From the NCBI GenBank assembly GCA_947631905.1, contig CANRND010000004.1:1-64000 (forward strand): a DNA stretch of 64,000 nucleotides. Direction: 5' to 3'. Under the pieces are notes generated by a model, which was not told where the DNA came from, did no database searches, and saw only the letters and a list, made by a program, of their open reading frames with translations. Position numbers and translations under genes: made by a program. Shown here piece after piece: positions 27,217 through 36,862 of the stretch. Position 1 is the stretch's first letter, and every line of letters begins with the position of its first letter. This DNA comes from an uncultured Clostridia bacterium. Its GTDB lineage: Bacteria > Bacillota > Clostridia > Christensenellales > Borkfalkiaceae.

Positions 27217-28033
27217 CCTCTTTCTTCTTGGGCGTTTTCGCACTCTTTGTCGGTTTTTTGGCGGGCGGACGTTTTGCGCCGACGCTCTTTACGCTCGCTT
27301 TGAGCGCCTCCATGAGATCGACGACCGCCCCCACCCGCTCCTCTTTGGGAGCGGAAACCGCTTTCCCCGCGATCTTGTCGGCGATGAGCGCGCGCAGTTT
27401 CTCTTGAAATTCGTCCTTGTACTGCTCGGGGCGGAACGGCTCTTCCATGCTGTGGATGAGCTGTTCCGCAATGGACAGTTCCGCCTCGGAAACGTTGGGA
27501 CGCTCGTACTCCACGGGAATTTCCTTTATGTCGTCCTGATACAAAAGAGTCTGGATGAGCATTCCGTCTTCTTGGGGCAGGATGACGAGCAGTTTTTCCG
27601 AATTTCCGAAAACGGTTTTGCCGAGCGCGGCGCGCCCCGTTTCGAGCATCGCCCGCCGCAACAGTTCGAGCGCCTTTCCGCCGCCCTTTTGCGGCACGAC
27701 GTGATAGGCTTTGTCGTAATACACGGGACTGATCTCTTCTTTCTTCGTAAAACTCAGAATGGTGATCGTTCTGTCCTTTTCGGTCTTGATCTTTTCGATC
27801 TCTTCGTCGGTAATGACGACGTAGCGGTCCTTTGCGTATTCGAAGCCGCGCACGATGTCTTTCGCCTCCACCTCTTTGCCGCAGTGCGCGCACACTTTTT
27901 TGTAGCGGATGCGCGAAAGATCCGCCTTGTGCAGTTGGTTGAACCCGATGTCGCTGTCCTGCGTGGCCGTGTATAAGCTCACGGGGATATACACCAGCCC
28001 GAACGAAATGGCCCCTTTTTGAACGACCGCCAT
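27212..28033 (-). CDS. ku: Ku protein (NHEJ)
   Basis: KGAISFGLVYIPVSLYTATQDSDIGFNQLHKADLSRIRYKKVCAHCGKEV...IVRGFEYAKDRYVVITDEEIEKI; Lys-rich C-terminus. Confidence 0.95.
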   Translation of the reverse strand: MAVVQKGAISFGLVYIPVSLYTATQDSDIGFNQLHKADLSRIRYKKVCAHCGKEVEAKDIVRGFEYAKDRYVVITDEEIEKIKTEKDRTITILSFTKKEEISPVYYDKAYHVVPQKGGGKALELLRRAMLETGRAALGKTVFGNSEKLLVILPQEDGMLIQTLLYQDDIKEIPVEYERPNVSEAELSIAEQLIHSMEEPFRPEQYKDEFQEKLRALIADKIAGKAVSAPKEERVGAVVDLMEALKASVKSVGAKRPPAKKPTKSAKTPKKKEA

Positions 28034-28125
28034 AGATTTTCTCCTTTTTTCACGATTATTTGCAATCCGCCGCCGAATATTCTCCCTCCGCCCATAAATT
28101 TGCGCGGACTCCGCAAACTAACGGC

Positions 28126-30555
28126 ATGGCGCAAAACAAACTCGCATCCTACCAAAGCAAACGAAACTTCGCGGTCACGGGCGAGCCGCAGGGCAAAGTG
28201 AAACGGAGCGGCGGCACGCTCAGATTCTGCGTGCAACACCACCTCGCCCGCGCCGACCACTACGATCTCCGCCTTGAATGGGACGGCGTTGCCCTGAGCT
28301 GGGCGGTGCCGAAAGGCCCCTCTTTCCGCACTGCGGACAAGCGGCTCGCCATGCGCGTGGAGGACCACCCCGTGGACTATATGAGCTTCGAGGGGGTGAT
28401 CCCGAAAGGAGAATACGGCGGCGGCACGGTGATGCTCTGGGACGAGGGCGTGTGGACCCCCAACCGAAACTTTGCAAAAGGGCTGAAAGAGGGTTCCCTC
28501 AAATTCCGCCTCTTAGGCGAGCGGCTCAAAGGGGATTGGGCGCTCGTGCGCATGAAGAACGACGGAAGCGGCGAGGCATGGCTTCTCATCAAGGAAAAGG
28601 ACGAATACGCCCGCGAGACGGCGGGGATCTCCCGCTATACGCGCGGGGTGCGCTCGGGCAAAAGCATGAAAGAGATCGCGCAGGCGGGCGGCGAGAACCC
28701 TTTTTCCCGCGCCGACGTGATGTTGGCGGACCTCACCGACCGTCTCCCGCAGGGCAAGGGGTGGCTGTACGAGCTGAAATACGACGGACACCGCACGCTC
28801 GCTTTCTCCGAAAAGGGCGAAACGGTATTGAAAACGCGCAACGGGTACGATTCCACGGAAAAATTTGCCCTTGCCGCCGAGGGGGTAAGCAAGGCGCTAT
28901 GCGGCAGGGCGGCGGTCCTCGACGGCGAAATGATCGTTGCGGATGAAAACGGCATGCCCGACTTCGGCGCGGTGCAATCATACGCCAAACGGGGCGGCCA
29001 GGGGCTTTGCTACGTCCTCTTCGACCTGCTCGCCCTCGACGGGGAGGACCTGCGCAATCTTCCCCTTTCGGAGCGCAAGCAAAAGCTCAAAACGCTCCTA
29101 AAAGACGCGCCGCCCGTTCTCAAATACAGCGAACATACGGAACGTATGACGAAAACGCAGTGCGAAACGCTCAAAAAACGCGGGTGGGAAGGGATCGTGG
29201 CAAAGCGCGCCGACGCGCCCTACACGGCGGGCAAAAACGGCGATTGGCAAAAGCTCAAATTCCGCAACACGCGGGAGTTCGTGGTGGGCGGCTACACGCA
29301 GTCGGAGACGGGCGGGCTGAAAGCCCTGCTCGTGGGCTACTACGAAGAGGGGGCGCTCCTCTTTGCGGGGAGCGTGGGAACGGGCTTTCCCGAGCGGACC
29401 CGCGCCGAACTGACGAGTATGTTCCGCCCCCTCGTGCGGAACGATCCCCCCTTTGCCGCGCTACCGAAAGAGTACCGAAAGCGCGCCGTATTTTTGAAGC
29501 CCGAAATCGTTGTGCAGACGGAATACGCCGAGATCACCGCGGCGGGGCTGTTGCGGCAGGCGAGCTTTAAGGGCCTGCGCGAGGACAAGACGGCGAAAGA
29601 GACGGTTTCCGAGACCGCCGAACGGGCAAACCCGCCCAAAAAGCGCACCCGTTCCGCAAAAACGGAAGAGACCGCCTTTCTCGGCGTGAAGATCACCCAC
29701 CCCGAAAAGCTCATGTATCCGAAGCAGAATTTCTCCAAAGGCGACGTCGCCGCATACTACGCGGCCGCCGCCCCGCGCATGCTCCCCTACCTCAAAGAGC
29801 GGCAACTCAGCCTTGTGTGCTGTCCCGCGGGGATCGAGGGGGAAAAATTCTTCCGCCGCCACCTCGACGGGACGTTTGCGGGCGTGGGATTTTTTGCGGA
29901 CGTTCAAGACGGCGATCGGGACAAGGAACAAGACGGCGATCGAGACGGCTCGGACGGCTTTTTTGTGCGCGCGGAAAAGGGCGTTATTTCCCTAGCGCAG
30001 TACAACGCGCTGGAATTTCACGTTCACGGGGCAAAAAAGGGTTCCGACAGACCCGACGTGATGGTGTTTGACTTGGACCCCGACGAGGGACTTCCCCTTG
30101 CCAAAGTGCGGCGGGGCGCGCGGGAGCTGAAAAACCTGCTCGGCGAACTGGGGCTTGTCTCTTTCTTAAAGACGAGCGGCGGCAAGGGATACCATATCGT
30201 GGTCCCTTTCCGCGCGGGAGCGGACGGGGAAACTTTCAAAGGGTTTGCAAAACGGGTCGCGCTCATCATGGAGGAGCGGTTCCCCGCGGACTTTACGGCG
30301 AACATGTCCAAAAAAATGCGGACGGGCAAGATCTTTCTCGACTGGCAGCGGAACAGCCCGTCCGCAACGAGCGTCGCCCCCTACTCCCTGCGGGCGAGGG
30401 AGGGCGCGCCCGTCTCCATGCCGATCGCGTGGGAGGAGCTTTCGCGCGTCGCCCCGAACGGGATCACCTTGAAAACCGCGCTCAAACGGCTTGCAAAGCC
30501 CGACCCATGGGCAGACTTTTTCGAGGTCAAAAAGAAACAGAGTTTGAAAGGATAG
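28126..30555 (+). CDS. ligD: Multidomain ATP-dependent DNA ligase D (phosphoesterase-ligase-polymerase)
   Basis: PE: HHLARADHYDLRLEWDGV..SWAVPKGPS; ligase: YELKYDGHRTLAF; Pol: HPEKLMYPKQNFSKGDVAAYY...VFDLDPDEG...FLKTSGGKGYH. Confidence 0.95.
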   Translation: MAQNKLASYQSKRNFAVTGEPQGKVKRSGGTLRFCVQHHLARADHYDLRLEWDGVALSWAVPKGPSFRTADKRLAMRVEDHPVDYMSFEGVIPKGEYGGGTVMLWDEGVWTPNRNFAKGLKEGSLKFRLLGERLKGDWALVRMKNDGSGEAWLLIKEKDEYARETAGISRYTRGVRSGKSMKEIAQAGGENPFSRADVMLADLTDRLPQGKGWLYELKYDGHRTLAFSEKGETVLKTRNGYDSTEKFALAAEGVSKALCGRAAVLDGEMIVADENGMPDFGAVQSYAKRGGQGLCYVLFDLLALDGEDLRNLPLSERKQKLKTLLKDAPPVLKYSEHTERMTKTQCETLKKRGWEGIVAKRADAPYTAGKNGDWQKLKFRNTREFVVGGYTQSETGGLKALLVGYYEEGALLFAGSVGTGFPERTRAELTSMFRPLVRNDPPFAALPKEYRKRAVFLKPEIVVQTEYAEITAAGLLRQASFKGLREDKTAKETVSETAERANPPKKRTRSAKTEETAFLGVKITHPEKLMYPKQNFSKGDVAAYYAAAAPRMLPYLKERQLSLVCCPAGIEGEKFFRRHLDGTFAGVGFFADVQDGDRDKEQDGDRDGSDGFFVRAEKGVISLAQYNALEFHVHGAKKGSDRPDVMVFDLDPDEGLPLAKVRRGARELKNLLGELGLVSFLKTSGGKGYHIVVPFRAGADGETFKGFAKRVALIMEERFPADFTANMSKKMRTGKIFLDWQRNSPSATSVAPYSLRAREGAPVSMPIAWEELSRVAPNGITLKTALKRLAKPDPWADFFEVKKKQSLKG

Positions 30556-30559
30556 GAAA

Positions 30560-30596
30560 AGCGCCCCCGTTGCAGTTGCAACGGGGGCGCTTGAAA
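30560..30596. terminator. Rho-independent terminator-like hairpin between convergent genes
   Basis: gcgcccccgttgcagttgcaacgggggcgc. Confidence 0.7.
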
Positions 30597-30607
30597 ACTT
30601 TGCAATC

Positions 30608-33600
30608 TTACTGTTCTACATAGGTCAACGTCCAGTCGCCGTCCTGTACGGAAATGTTGAAATAGTAGTAGACATAGTTCTCGTCTTCGATCACGTAATT
30701 GTACCCTTCGCCGCTCTCCGTGTACTGCCAGTAGATCGTGACTTCTTCGAACCCTGTGCCGCTGTCGATCTCGAACTTCGTTACGCTGTATAGGAAGTCT
30801 CCTGCGGTCAGCACCGTAACGCGGTATTTTTTGTCCGACGTCGTGAGCGTACGTTCCACAAGTTCGTCCATGGTATGATCTGTGATATTCGCAAGATAGT
30901 TCTTCGTCTCGCCGTCCGCCGTAAACGTGAGCATAGCGTAATCGGTCCCGCTCCGATAGATGGCTTCAAACTCCACTTGGACTGAATTGCCTTGATAGGT
31001 CGCCGAGACAACGCCCGACACGGTGTCATTGCTCTGGACGAGAAGGGTCACTTCAAATCCGTTGCAAGAATACTTCTCCGCCGTAAGCGCCGAAATGGAA
31101 CAGCTGCTCGAACCGAGCGTCACATAATAGTAGATTTCCCCCGCCTCAAAGATGTAATACGTATCGTATTCCCCCTCATTTTCGGTGTAATCCGTATACG
31201 TCTTATTTTCTACGGTGAGGGTCATGCTCTTGATCGAACCGTCGGGGTTCCGTTCCACACGCACGGAACCTTGCAAGTCGTCCCAACTGTTGCTTTGATA
31301 GGTCATATCCGCAAAGACGATGGAAACCGTCTTCCCTGTAAGGTCGATGGTGACATAGTACTTGTTTCCTTTGAACGTGATGGTGAGATAATCGCCGCTC
31401 TGGGTAATTGCGCCGTCCTCCACCTTGCCGTATTCTCCGTCCATTCCGCGCATGTAGAGCGAAGTGCGGGCGTCTCCCGTGTAGAACGCAACGACATACA
31501 CGCCGTCGAGGTTCCCCTTGACGACCGTGCCGCAGGCGAGCGTACCCGTGAGGCTTTCTCCCTCGCCCGTGAGCGTGAGGGTGAAGTCGCCCGCGTAACT
31601 GTAATCGTACACCAGCCAGTGGTAGAACTTGCCGTCCTCTTTGGTCAATTCATAATTTTGGGTGTATGTAACAACATCCGTCCACGAACCATAGCTGTCC
31701 ACATAGAGGGTCACGCTCGTGATTGCGCCGTCGGCGTTCTGGTAGAGAATGACCCGCGCCGAGCCGTCCTCCGCGTCGACGACGATCTGCCGTTCACGCT
31801 CGTAGGAATAGGAGAAGCTCTCTTCGCCTGTAATCTTAAACGTGAATTTGTAGCTGTAACCCGCAAATACATAGGACTGTTTGGCAGTGAATGTCTTTCC
31901 ATCCTCGCCCTTTTCGACGGGGATCTTGGAAAGGCTGATCGGTGTGCCGCTCTCGTCCGTGATTTCAGTCAAGACGACGGAAACGGTATACTCCGTCCCC
32001 TCTCTGTTGTTCTGCGAGAGGGCGAGGTAACTCTCATCCTCTGCGAAATAGACGGAAACGATGGGGTTGAACACGGGATCCCCGAGAGATACAGTAGCCG
32101 ACTCCGCAGCCGACTCCGCATTAACGATGGGAGACATGCTGTAACGGTCGCCGTCCGCCAACATATAAAGGGAGGGGGTATAATTTTGATCAAATTCGAG
32201 CGTCACGGTAACATTCTTCTCCTCGCCGCCTTTCGTCCATACGGCGGAAACCGTGTAAACAGTCCCCGCGGCGAGCGAAGTATATGCCTCGGGTGTAAAG
32301 GCGATCGTGTCGCCCTTCGTGCCGCTCACGGTCAATGTAAGTTCTTCCCCCGCCTTGTAACACCGGAAGAAATATTCATAATATTCTTCTTCGAGTCCAT
32401 AGCCATAGCCGTCGTAGAGGAACACACCGTCCTCGGTAAAGACGCCCTTCTCCTTATCCGTATATTTTGTCTCCGCCGAGGGATCGAACGTCAGCAGATG
32501 GAAAATGTTACCCTCCACATAGTACGCGCCCTTAACGGTCATGGAAGAATCGGTCCCCCGCAGGACCCCGTTGAGAACGATCGCGGTCACGCCGTACTGA
32601 TAACGGTAATAGGTGCCGTCGTACTCGCTCGCACAGCCGAGGTTGGCGTTGTATTCGGCCCAACCGTCGTTGAGATAGAATTTTTTAACGGTATCAATGT
32701 CGGGGACAACGACGGTGTAGGTTTCCACTCCCTCGAAAAGGTCCAGCCCGGCCGTGGGAACGGAACTGCTCTGCAAGTACACCGTGAGCGGCTGTTGTAC
32801 CTCGCCGAAGCTCCGCCCGAACACGCCTGCGACCGCCTCGTCGGGCGTGCCGAGCTGGTTAAGATTTGCGCCGAGGATGACCGTTTCCAGAGCGAAACAA
32901 TCGTAGAATACGCCCTCATACAGCTTTTCGGCGGCGGGAAGTTCAACTTTTGCAAGCGCGGAACAACCGCTGAACGCCGAGGAGTAGATCGTTTTCGCCT
33001 TTTCGAGTTTCACGGCCGTCAAAGACTCGCAGAGGTGGAACGCGTTTTCGCCGATCTCTTCAAGAGCGGGCAGGTCGAGCGTGGAAAGCTCGATACAGGC
33101 ATAAAACGCATTCGCCCCCACCGTTTCGACTTTTTCGCCCGTAACGCTGACAAGCGACGCGCAACCGTTGAACGCGTTTTCGCCGATCTCCTCTACATCG
33201 GCAAGATCGATCGAAGTGATGTCCGCACCGCTGTAACGGGAGCCGTACTCATGTTCGGAGAAAGCGAGCGGCGCGATCTTTTTCACGCCCGGGTCCACCG
33301 TGATCGCCTTTTCGCTGCCGCCGAGATATTTGACGAGGACGTCGCCGTCCACGGCCATGCCGCTCGTGGGATGGGTAAAGGTCGTCTCCGAAAGGATGAA
33401 GATCTGCACGCCGTCGAGCGTTTCCGATTCGAAACTCACGGCATGTTCCGAGAGCCGCGTATATTCGCCCTCGTAAGAGATGCCGTAGCGGTCGGTGTAG
33501 ACCGCCTCTCCGTAAGCGTCGAGGCTGAGATACTCCCAATCCTCACTGACATACGTACCCGCACCCGTAAATTCCACGGTGTAATAATTCGTATAGTCCT

Positions 33601-36571
33601 CTCCGTCGAACAGCACCCAGATGTGGATGAGATAACTCTTCTCCCCGAACGTGACGCGCAGGATCTCGTCGTCCTCATCCTCAAAGACATATTTGCCCGT
33701 TTCCAGCGGGATGGGCGTTCCGTCGTCCTCCAAGTGATGGATGTTGTAGCGGGTAACGTTTCCGTAGCCGTCCAGCATCAATGCGTCGCCCGAATCGTCG
33801 TCCGCATTGTACTGTCCCGCCTCGTACCCGCAGGCGGTGTAAGTTCCGTTCTTCAAATCAATATCGAAGAGCGCCTCATAGAACCCCTCTGCCGCCTGTG
33901 CGTAGGCGTAGATGCGGTAGCTGTTTTCCTTTTCGAGGGGACCGACGATATAGTAATTCATCTCCCTGCCGTCGTATTCGGCAAGGCCGTAGCCGTCCAA
34001 TATGAGGGTATGTCCATCGCTCCCGCGGAAGGTCTTTTCTTCCTCCGTCCAGAGTTCGTTGTGCAGAACGTAGCACATGTCCCCGCCCGTCAGCTGAACG
34101 GTAGCAAACCGCAAGGTAACGCCCTCGCTGCCCGCCTTTCCCGTGAACACGCCGCGGAACGTCTGATTGTTGTAAGTGAACTGCCCAAGATAGGTGGTTT
34201 CCTCGGGATCGACATAAAAAGCGATGTTGTTCTCGGGCTTTTTCCCGTCGAACAGCAGGAGGAGATAACTATCCTCGTCTACTGTGGAGCCGTTGAAAAG
34301 AAAGTAATAACCCGTGCCGTCTCCGAGCAGGACAAGAGACTCGGAACCGTCTTTCTCAACCACTTCGTAAAAAGTATATTCGCTCGTTGCAATGTTGAGG
34401 AACTCCAAAAAGACGCGGTCGGTCAAGCCCATCCGTTCATCCAGAACGAACAGGTAGCCGACGGAGGAAACGTTCCCTTTCGTATAGACTCCGACCGAGC
34501 TCTTGTAATCGATCAGGAGGGTGCCGCCGTCCTCTGTGGGAAGAACGGACATGTCCTGGCTTCCCTCTTCGAATACGGGATAGTAGAGGAAATAATGGCA
34601 GTAATATTCGTACCCGCTGAAAGTGAAGAAGCCCTCGCCGAGCTTATATTGGAACACCTCGGTGCGGTCCGTTGAGGTAAACAGATACAGATCGGGCATG
34701 CCCTCGACTTCCGTCACCGTGCCCGCGATCTCCGTTTCTCCGTCGATCAAAAGCGTGGCGGCTCCATTCTCCCCGAAGAGGAGAACGTCTCCCCCGAGCG
34801 CGGACGACGCCGCATTGCCGTAGTAAATAAAGTACTCCGCGTAAGAGTCGTCGCCGACCTTTGTAAAGCGACCGTTTTGGATGCGGAAAGTCGTGATTTC
34901 CCCGCTCTCTTCGCGGAAGCGCAGGAGCGTGCCGCCGCGGGCGGTCAAATCAAAGGCATACATGCCTTTCTTCACCGTTCCGCTTCCGTCCGTCCAGACG
35001 GCGCTCTCGTTGGTGCCGCTGAACCCGTCGAGGAAGAGTGTGCCGTCCTCCTCCGAGGTATAGGTCCCCTCATAGCCGTCTTGGCTCAGCATGATGTTGC
35101 TGTTCTGGTATGTAAGGAGCTTCGCAACGAATTCCATGCTGTCGCCCTCTTCGTTGACAAGGGAAAGATTGACCTTGCCTCCCTCCTCGGGGTGATAGAT
35201 CCCCATGTAAACGAGGTCTGCGTTTCCGTCATAAATTTCCATATATCCCATCCCGTTCAAGATGGGGTAGAGTTCGCCGTATTCCTTGATCTCTCCGTCC
35301 CGATAATAGAAATAAAGATATTCGTAAACGCCCGCCTCGGCGCCGATGGTGACGAACACCGCCTTGGACTCACCGCTCACCGTCATCTCGGTGAGCATAA
35401 AGCGGGATCTCTCCTCTCCCGAGCGGAAAGTGTAGCACATCGTTTCGGGATCGTAGGAGACTTCGCCTTTCTTTACCGTATCCCCCTCGGTATAGGTGAC
35501 CGCCCCGTAGCCGTCAAATTCGATCGTCGCGCCGTCCTCATGCGGGCCGTACGAATAGGCGTCCCCATGGAGGTATTTCGCGCCCTCCTGCGCTTCGCGG
35601 TAGTAGACGAACTCACGGGTAAGGTTGTTCGCCTTGCCCTTCAAAATTTCTTTGCCGTCCTCTTTGAAAGAGAACAGGGTCTCTCCCGCGGAAGAACCGC
35701 TCAGTTTTTCGCCCGTATATTCCTTTTCCGCGCGCACAAGTACGGCGGTCTCGGGTTCCGTTTGCGGGAAGAAGAGAAAATCGCCGCCGCCGTAACGGTC
35801 GTAATACGCCTCGTCCCAGACCGCATAGAGGAAGAGATCTGCTTCAAGCGAAACTTCGTCGCCCGCCTTATAGGCGAGTTCGCCGTCCGCCTCTTTTGCC
35901 CAGCCCGCAAAACGGTACCATGCGGGAGACGTCATCCCATCCTCATCGGGGAGCGAAAAGCTCGTTCCGTAGCGCACGGAGGACGGCGTGGGATTTCCCG
36001 AGAAACCCTCCTCCGCGGGCGCGTTCAGATAGTAGAAAACGCTGTACGTTTCCCGTTTCAGATAGACGGTAAACGTTTCCCCCTTGCCGAGCTTTTCGGA
36101 GGAGAGCTTGTTTTCTTTGCTCTCGTCAAGCACGAAGTGGGCTTGCGAGGGCGCATATGTAAACGGCTGTCCGTAGAGCGACGACCCCGTAGAGGTTTCG
36201 GCTTCGCCGTAAACGCCGTCCGCACTTTCGAGATAGAGTTCTACGGTATAGGACGCGTTGTACCGCGCGGTCAGCGTATAGCCGCTCTCGGGCATTGTCT
36301 CATTGCCGAGAAGCGTGCCGTCGTGATACCAGCCCGCAAACGTAAGCCCCGTTTCGGGCGTGGGCATAACGTCTTTCAAAAATTCCGAGAGAGACGCCCC
36401 GATCTCGACCTCGTAGGCCGTTTGGGTGAGCGTGCCGCCCTCGCCCGCGGAAAGAGTCAGCGTCGCCGTCGGGTTTTCGGTCGTTTCCGGCTTGCACGCG
36501 GCGGCAAAGCACAGCGCGCCAAACCCGAGCGCTACGCAAAGGGCCGCAACCAAAAAGCGTATTTTTTTCAT
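30608..36571 (-). CDS. 1987-aa surface lipoprotein with InlB-like repeats and BspA-type LRR (LRR_5) segment
   Basis: Lipobox CFAAAC; GLTFAGWYHDGTLLG; EEIGENAFNGCASLVSV...VGANAFYACIELSTLDLPALEEIGENAFHLCESLTAVKL repeats. Confidence 0.85.
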   Translation of the reverse strand: MKKIRFLVAALCVALGFGALCFAAACKPETTENPTATLTLSAGEGGTLTQTAYEVEIGASLSEFLKDVMPTPETGLTFAGWYHDGTLLGNETMPESGYTLTARYNASYTVELYLESADGVYGEAETSTGSSLYGQPFTYAPSQAHFVLDESKENKLSSEKLGKGETFTVYLKRETYSVFYYLNAPAEEGFSGNPTPSSVRYGTSFSLPDEDGMTSPAWYRFAGWAKEADGELAYKAGDEVSLEADLFLYAVWDEAYYDRYGGGDFLFFPQTEPETAVLVRAEKEYTGEKLSGSSAGETLFSFKEDGKEILKGKANNLTREFVYYREAQEGAKYLHGDAYSYGPHEDGATIEFDGYGAVTYTEGDTVKKGEVSYDPETMCYTFRSGEERSRFMLTEMTVSGESKAVFVTIGAEAGVYEYLYFYYRDGEIKEYGELYPILNGMGYMEIYDGNADLVYMGIYHPEEGGKVNLSLVNEEGDSMEFVAKLLTYQNSNIMLSQDGYEGTYTSEEDGTLFLDGFSGTNESAVWTDGSGTVKKGMYAFDLTARGGTLLRFREESGEITTFRIQNGRFTKVGDDSYAEYFIYYGNAASSALGGDVLLFGENGAATLLIDGETEIAGTVTEVEGMPDLYLFTSTDRTEVFQYKLGEGFFTFSGYEYYCHYFLYYPVFEEGSQDMSVLPTEDGGTLLIDYKSSVGVYTKGNVSSVGYLFVLDERMGLTDRVFLEFLNIATSEYTFYEVVEKDGSESLVLLGDGTGYYFLFNGSTVDEDSYLLLLFDGKKPENNIAFYVDPEETTYLGQFTYNNQTFRGVFTGKAGSEGVTLRFATVQLTGGDMCYVLHNELWTEEEKTFRGSDGHTLILDGYGLAEYDGREMNYYIVGPLEKENSYRIYAYAQAAEGFYEALFDIDLKNGTYTACGYEAGQYNADDDSGDALMLDGYGNVTRYNIHHLEDDGTPIPLETGKYVFEDEDDEILRVTFGEKSYLIHIWVLFDGEDYTNYYTVEFTGAGTYVSEDWEYLSLDAYGEAVYTDRYGISYEGEYTRLSEHAVSFESETLDGVQIFILSETTFTHPTSGMAVDGDVLVKYLGGSEKAITVDPGVKKIAPLAFSEHEYGSRYSGADITSIDLADVEEIGENAFNGCASLVSVTGEKVETVGANAFYACIELSTLDLPALEEIGENAFHLCESLTAVKLEKAKTIYSSAFSGCSALAKVELPAAEKLYEGVFYDCFALETVILGANLNQLGTPDEAVAGVFGRSFGEVQQPLTVYLQSSSVPTAGLDLFEGVETYTVVVPDIDTVKKFYLNDGWAEYNANLGCASEYDGTYYRYQYGVTAIVLNGVLRGTDSSMTVKGAYYVEGNIFHLLTFDPSAETKYTDKEKGVFTEDGVFLYDGYGYGLEEEYYEYFFRCYKAGEELTLTVSGTKGDTIAFTPEAYTSLAAGTVYTVSAVWTKGGEEKNVTVTLEFDQNYTPSLYMLADGDRYSMSPIVNAESAAESATVSLGDPVFNPIVSVYFAEDESYLALSQNNREGTEYTVSVVLTEITDESGTPISLSKIPVEKGEDGKTFTAKQSYVFAGYSYKFTFKITGEESFSYSYERERQIVVDAEDGSARVILYQNADGAITSVTLYVDSYGSWTDVVTYTQNYELTKEDGKFYHWLVYDYSYAGDFTLTLTGEGESLTGTLACGTVVKGNLDGVYVVAFYTGDARTSLYMRGMDGEYGKVEDGAITQSGDYLTITFKGNKYYVTIDLTGKTVSIVFADMTYQSNSWDDLQGSVRVERNPDGSIKSMTLTVENKTYTDYTENEGEYDTYYIFEAGEIYYYVTLGSSSCSISALTAEKYSCNGFEVTLLVQSNDTVSGVVSATYQGNSVQVEFEAIYRSGTDYAMLTFTADGETKNYLANITDHTMDELVERTLTTSDKKYRVTVLTAGDFLYSVTKFEIDSGTGFEEVTIYWQYTESGEGYNYVIEDENYVYYYFNISVQDGDWTLTYVEQ

Positions 36572-36732
36572 GTTGACCTCCTGCTTTCCGTACGGAACAA
36601 AAACAGATATTCCGTACGAACAAAAACGGATATTTGGGACAGTATACCCTATTTTATTAAAAAAGTCAAGGATTGCGCGCCCGCAAAACGTTTCGCATTT
36701 CTTATACTTTGAAAAATAAGGCGCAAATTCGC

Positions 36733-36761
36733 TTTACTTGCGCCCCGATCTGCGATATAAT
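36733..36761 (+). promoter_or_regulatory. Putative promoter upstream of VUT-family transporter
   Basis: TTTACT-N17-TATAAT. Confidence 0.55.
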
Positions 36762-36768
36762 GAATGCT

Positions 36769-36858
36769 GCGGTGAGATGTTCGCCTTGCCAAACCATCTC
36801 CGCCGCGATTTTCCGCCAACGGAAAACGCACGCTTTGTGCAATAAAAAACAAGGAGCT
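36769..36858 (+). promoter_or_regulatory. Structured 5' leader (candidate riboswitch-like element) of VUT/YhhQ-family transporter
   Basis: GCGGTGAGATG(36769-36779)/CATCTCCGCCGC(36795-36806) stem; TTTTCCG-CCAA-CGGAAAA hairpin (36809-36826); GCAC..GTGC hairpin whose CUUUGU can pair with ACAAGG next to the SD. Confidence 0.4.
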
Positions 36859-36862
36859 TTTT

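Noticed and set aside
26472-27893. 473-aa minus-strand ORF
   Set aside because: Overlaps ku and the surface protein in a wrong frame; Arg-rich artefact.
30992-34675. 1227-aa plus-strand ORF
   Set aside because: Lies wholly antisense to the 30608-36571 lipoprotein; Arg/Val/Asp-rich low-plausibility translation with no domain motifs, typical shadow ORF in GC-rich coding DNA.
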